In this document: positions 63,202 through 64,000 of the stretch, in pieces
How positions within the stretch are numbered: the stretch's first letter is position 1
Layout: every line of letters starts with the position of its first letter
NCBI RefSeq assembly: GCF_003480255.1
Contig: NZ_QUIN01000004.1
Coordinates: 39,984 to 103,983 of the forward strand
DNA length: 64,000 nt
Origin: Erysipelatoclostridium sp. AM42-17
Lineage (GTDB): Bacteria; Bacillota_I; Bacilli_A; Erysipelotrichales; Coprobacillaceae
Direction of reading: 5' to 3'
Notes under the pieces: generated by a model
Told to the model about the DNA's origin: nothing
Database searches by the model: none
The model's input: only the letters and a program-made list of their open reading frames with translations
Position numbers and translations under genes: made by a program

Positions 63202-63948
63202 ATGAATAAAAGACACAATCAAATATTAGAATTATTAACAAAAAACAAAAAAATAGAAGTAACAACACTTTCTGAAATGTTAAAAGTATCTCAAGTGACA
63301 ATAAGAAAAGATTTAGCTTATTTAGAGGAATGTGGATTATTAATTAGAGAACATGGCTATGCTAGATTAAATAACAGTGATGATATGAATATTAGATTAG
63401 CCTATCATTATAAACAAAAATTGGAAGTAGCTAAAAAAGCAGCTGAATTGATTCATGATGGTGAAACACTGATGATTGAATCTGGTTCATGTTGTGCTTT
63501 GCTGGCTTTAGAGATTGCTAAAACAAAAAAAGATGTGACACTGATTACTAATTCTGCATTTATTGCTGATTATGTTCGTAAATATTTCCAAATAAAAATT
63601 ATTTTATTGGGTGGTGAATACCAACACGAATCACAAGTGATGGTGGGACCAATGATGTCTAAGTGTGCTGCGACTTTTTTTGTAGATAAACTTTTTATTG
63701 GTACTGATGGTTTTAGTATAACAACTGGTTTTACGGGAAATGATTATATGCGTTGTGAGGCGGTTAAAGATATGGCAAAACAAGCTAATCAAGTTATTAT
63801 AGTCACTGAGTCTGATAAATTTCATCAAACAGGGATGGCTAATTTGATATCACTTGATCAAGTGTCAAGTGTTTATACTGATTCGGGTATTCCTCAAGAA
63901 ATAGAAGAGTACTTCAATGAAAAGAAGATTAAAATTGAAAAAGTATAG
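63202..63948 (+). CDS. DeoR-family transcriptional regulator
   Basis: 248 residues. HTH (about 1-57) HNQILELLTKNKKIEVTTLSEMLKVSQVTIRKDLAYLEECGLLIREHGYARL; the DeoRC sensor follows with IHDGETLMIESGSCCALLA, ITNSAFIADYV, ILLGGEYQ and DKLFIGTDGFS. It binds a phosphosugar in known cases. Target not evident; the genes it would control may lie beyond the window. Confidence 0.9.
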   Translation: MNKRHNQILELLTKNKKIEVTTLSEMLKVSQVTIRKDLAYLEECGLLIREHGYARLNNSDDMNIRLAYHYKQKLEVAKKAAELIHDGETLMIESGSCCALLALEIAKTKKDVTLITNSAFIADYVRKYFQIKIILLGGEYQHESQVMVGPMMSKCAATFFVDKLFIGTDGFSITTGFTGNDYMRCEAVKDMAKQANQVIIVTESDKFHQTGMANLISLDQVSSVYTDSGIPQEIEEYFNEKKIKIEKV

Positions 63949-63968
63949 GCTATTCAAATAATTTAGGG

Positions 63969-64000
63969 GGTTCAACTTTGGGGGTCTACTTTAGGGGACA
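63969..64000 (+). other. G-rich repeat at window edge, possible mobile-element end
   Basis: Three copies of the word TTT(A/G)GGGG occur in about 35 bases (near 63963, 63978 and 63991), ending GGGGACA. Read on the minus strand it starts TGTCCCC. Such short repeated, TGT-starting ends occur at insertion sequences; the element would lie outside the window. Confidence 0.35.

Overview
The window is AT-rich (roughly 30% GC by eye) with Shine-Dalgarno-led genes, tight ATGA-type overlaps, strong hairpin/T-run terminators and a gene set typical of a fermentative gut Firmicute. Many Cof-type HAD phosphatases, two aldo/keto reductases with ferredoxin-like tails, a fused PotCD, a split ChrA pair and the general codon style point towards Erysipelotrichia (Coprobacillus/Thomasclavelia-like). 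That placement is inference; there is no rRNA gene here to settle it.

Layout. 1-2.3 kb: partial ROK protein, HAD phosphatase, tcdA. 2.4-6.7 kb: redox cluster (SDR, carboxymuconolactone-decarboxylase-like protein, ferredoxin-tailed aldo/keto reductase, LysR regulator, flavodoxin); two of its promoters share a 20-bp element. 6.8-13.8 kb: UPF0303 protein, two HADs, two Gfo/Idh oxidoreductases, then RpiR regulator and EamA transporter on the minus strand, P1-family peptidase and Dabb protein. 13.9-16.7 kb: ECF S component behind a structured leader, two small membrane proteins, lone PTS IIB and AEC transporter. 16.7-24.8 kb: recG-plsX-rnc, split chromate transporter, LysM protein, pncB-(membrane protein)-tyrA. 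24.9-29.8 kb: XRE-cupin regulator and polyamine uptake operon potA-potB-potCD. 30.0-31.06 kb: eleven tRNA genes. 31.1-44.8 kb: gdhA, then a nearly complete histidine operon (hisZGDBHAF-IE-K) behind a His-codon leader peptide and attenuator, followed by an esterase, a RepA_N-like protein, a CDF transporter, a HAD and a metallophosphoesterase. 45-50 kb: GH1 glycosidase, a decayed integrative element of about 1.1 kb between 14-bp direct repeats, and a Na/Pi symporter with Pho-box-like repeats upstream. 50-54 kb: marR plus heterodimeric ABC exporter. 54-64 kb: galT-galM-galK-PHP, a DXS-family enzyme, a GalR-like LacI repressor, a second ferredoxin-tailed aldo/keto reductase and a DeoR regulator; the last bases look like the edge of a mobile element.

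How the parts connect. The clearest regulatory logic is at promoters: translational attenuation for his genes (unusual for Firmicutes, where T-boxes are common), TTTAGTAAA-type operators shared by the gal operon and its LacI-type regulator, a 19-bp-spacer MerR-like promoter shared by the DXS-family gene and the second aldo/keto reductase, and a shared promoter element for the redox cluster and flavodoxin. The best candidates for undescribed biology are the his attenuator, the structured leader of the ECF S-component gene, the Ig-like insert in PotA, and the decayed toxin/immunity-carrying element.
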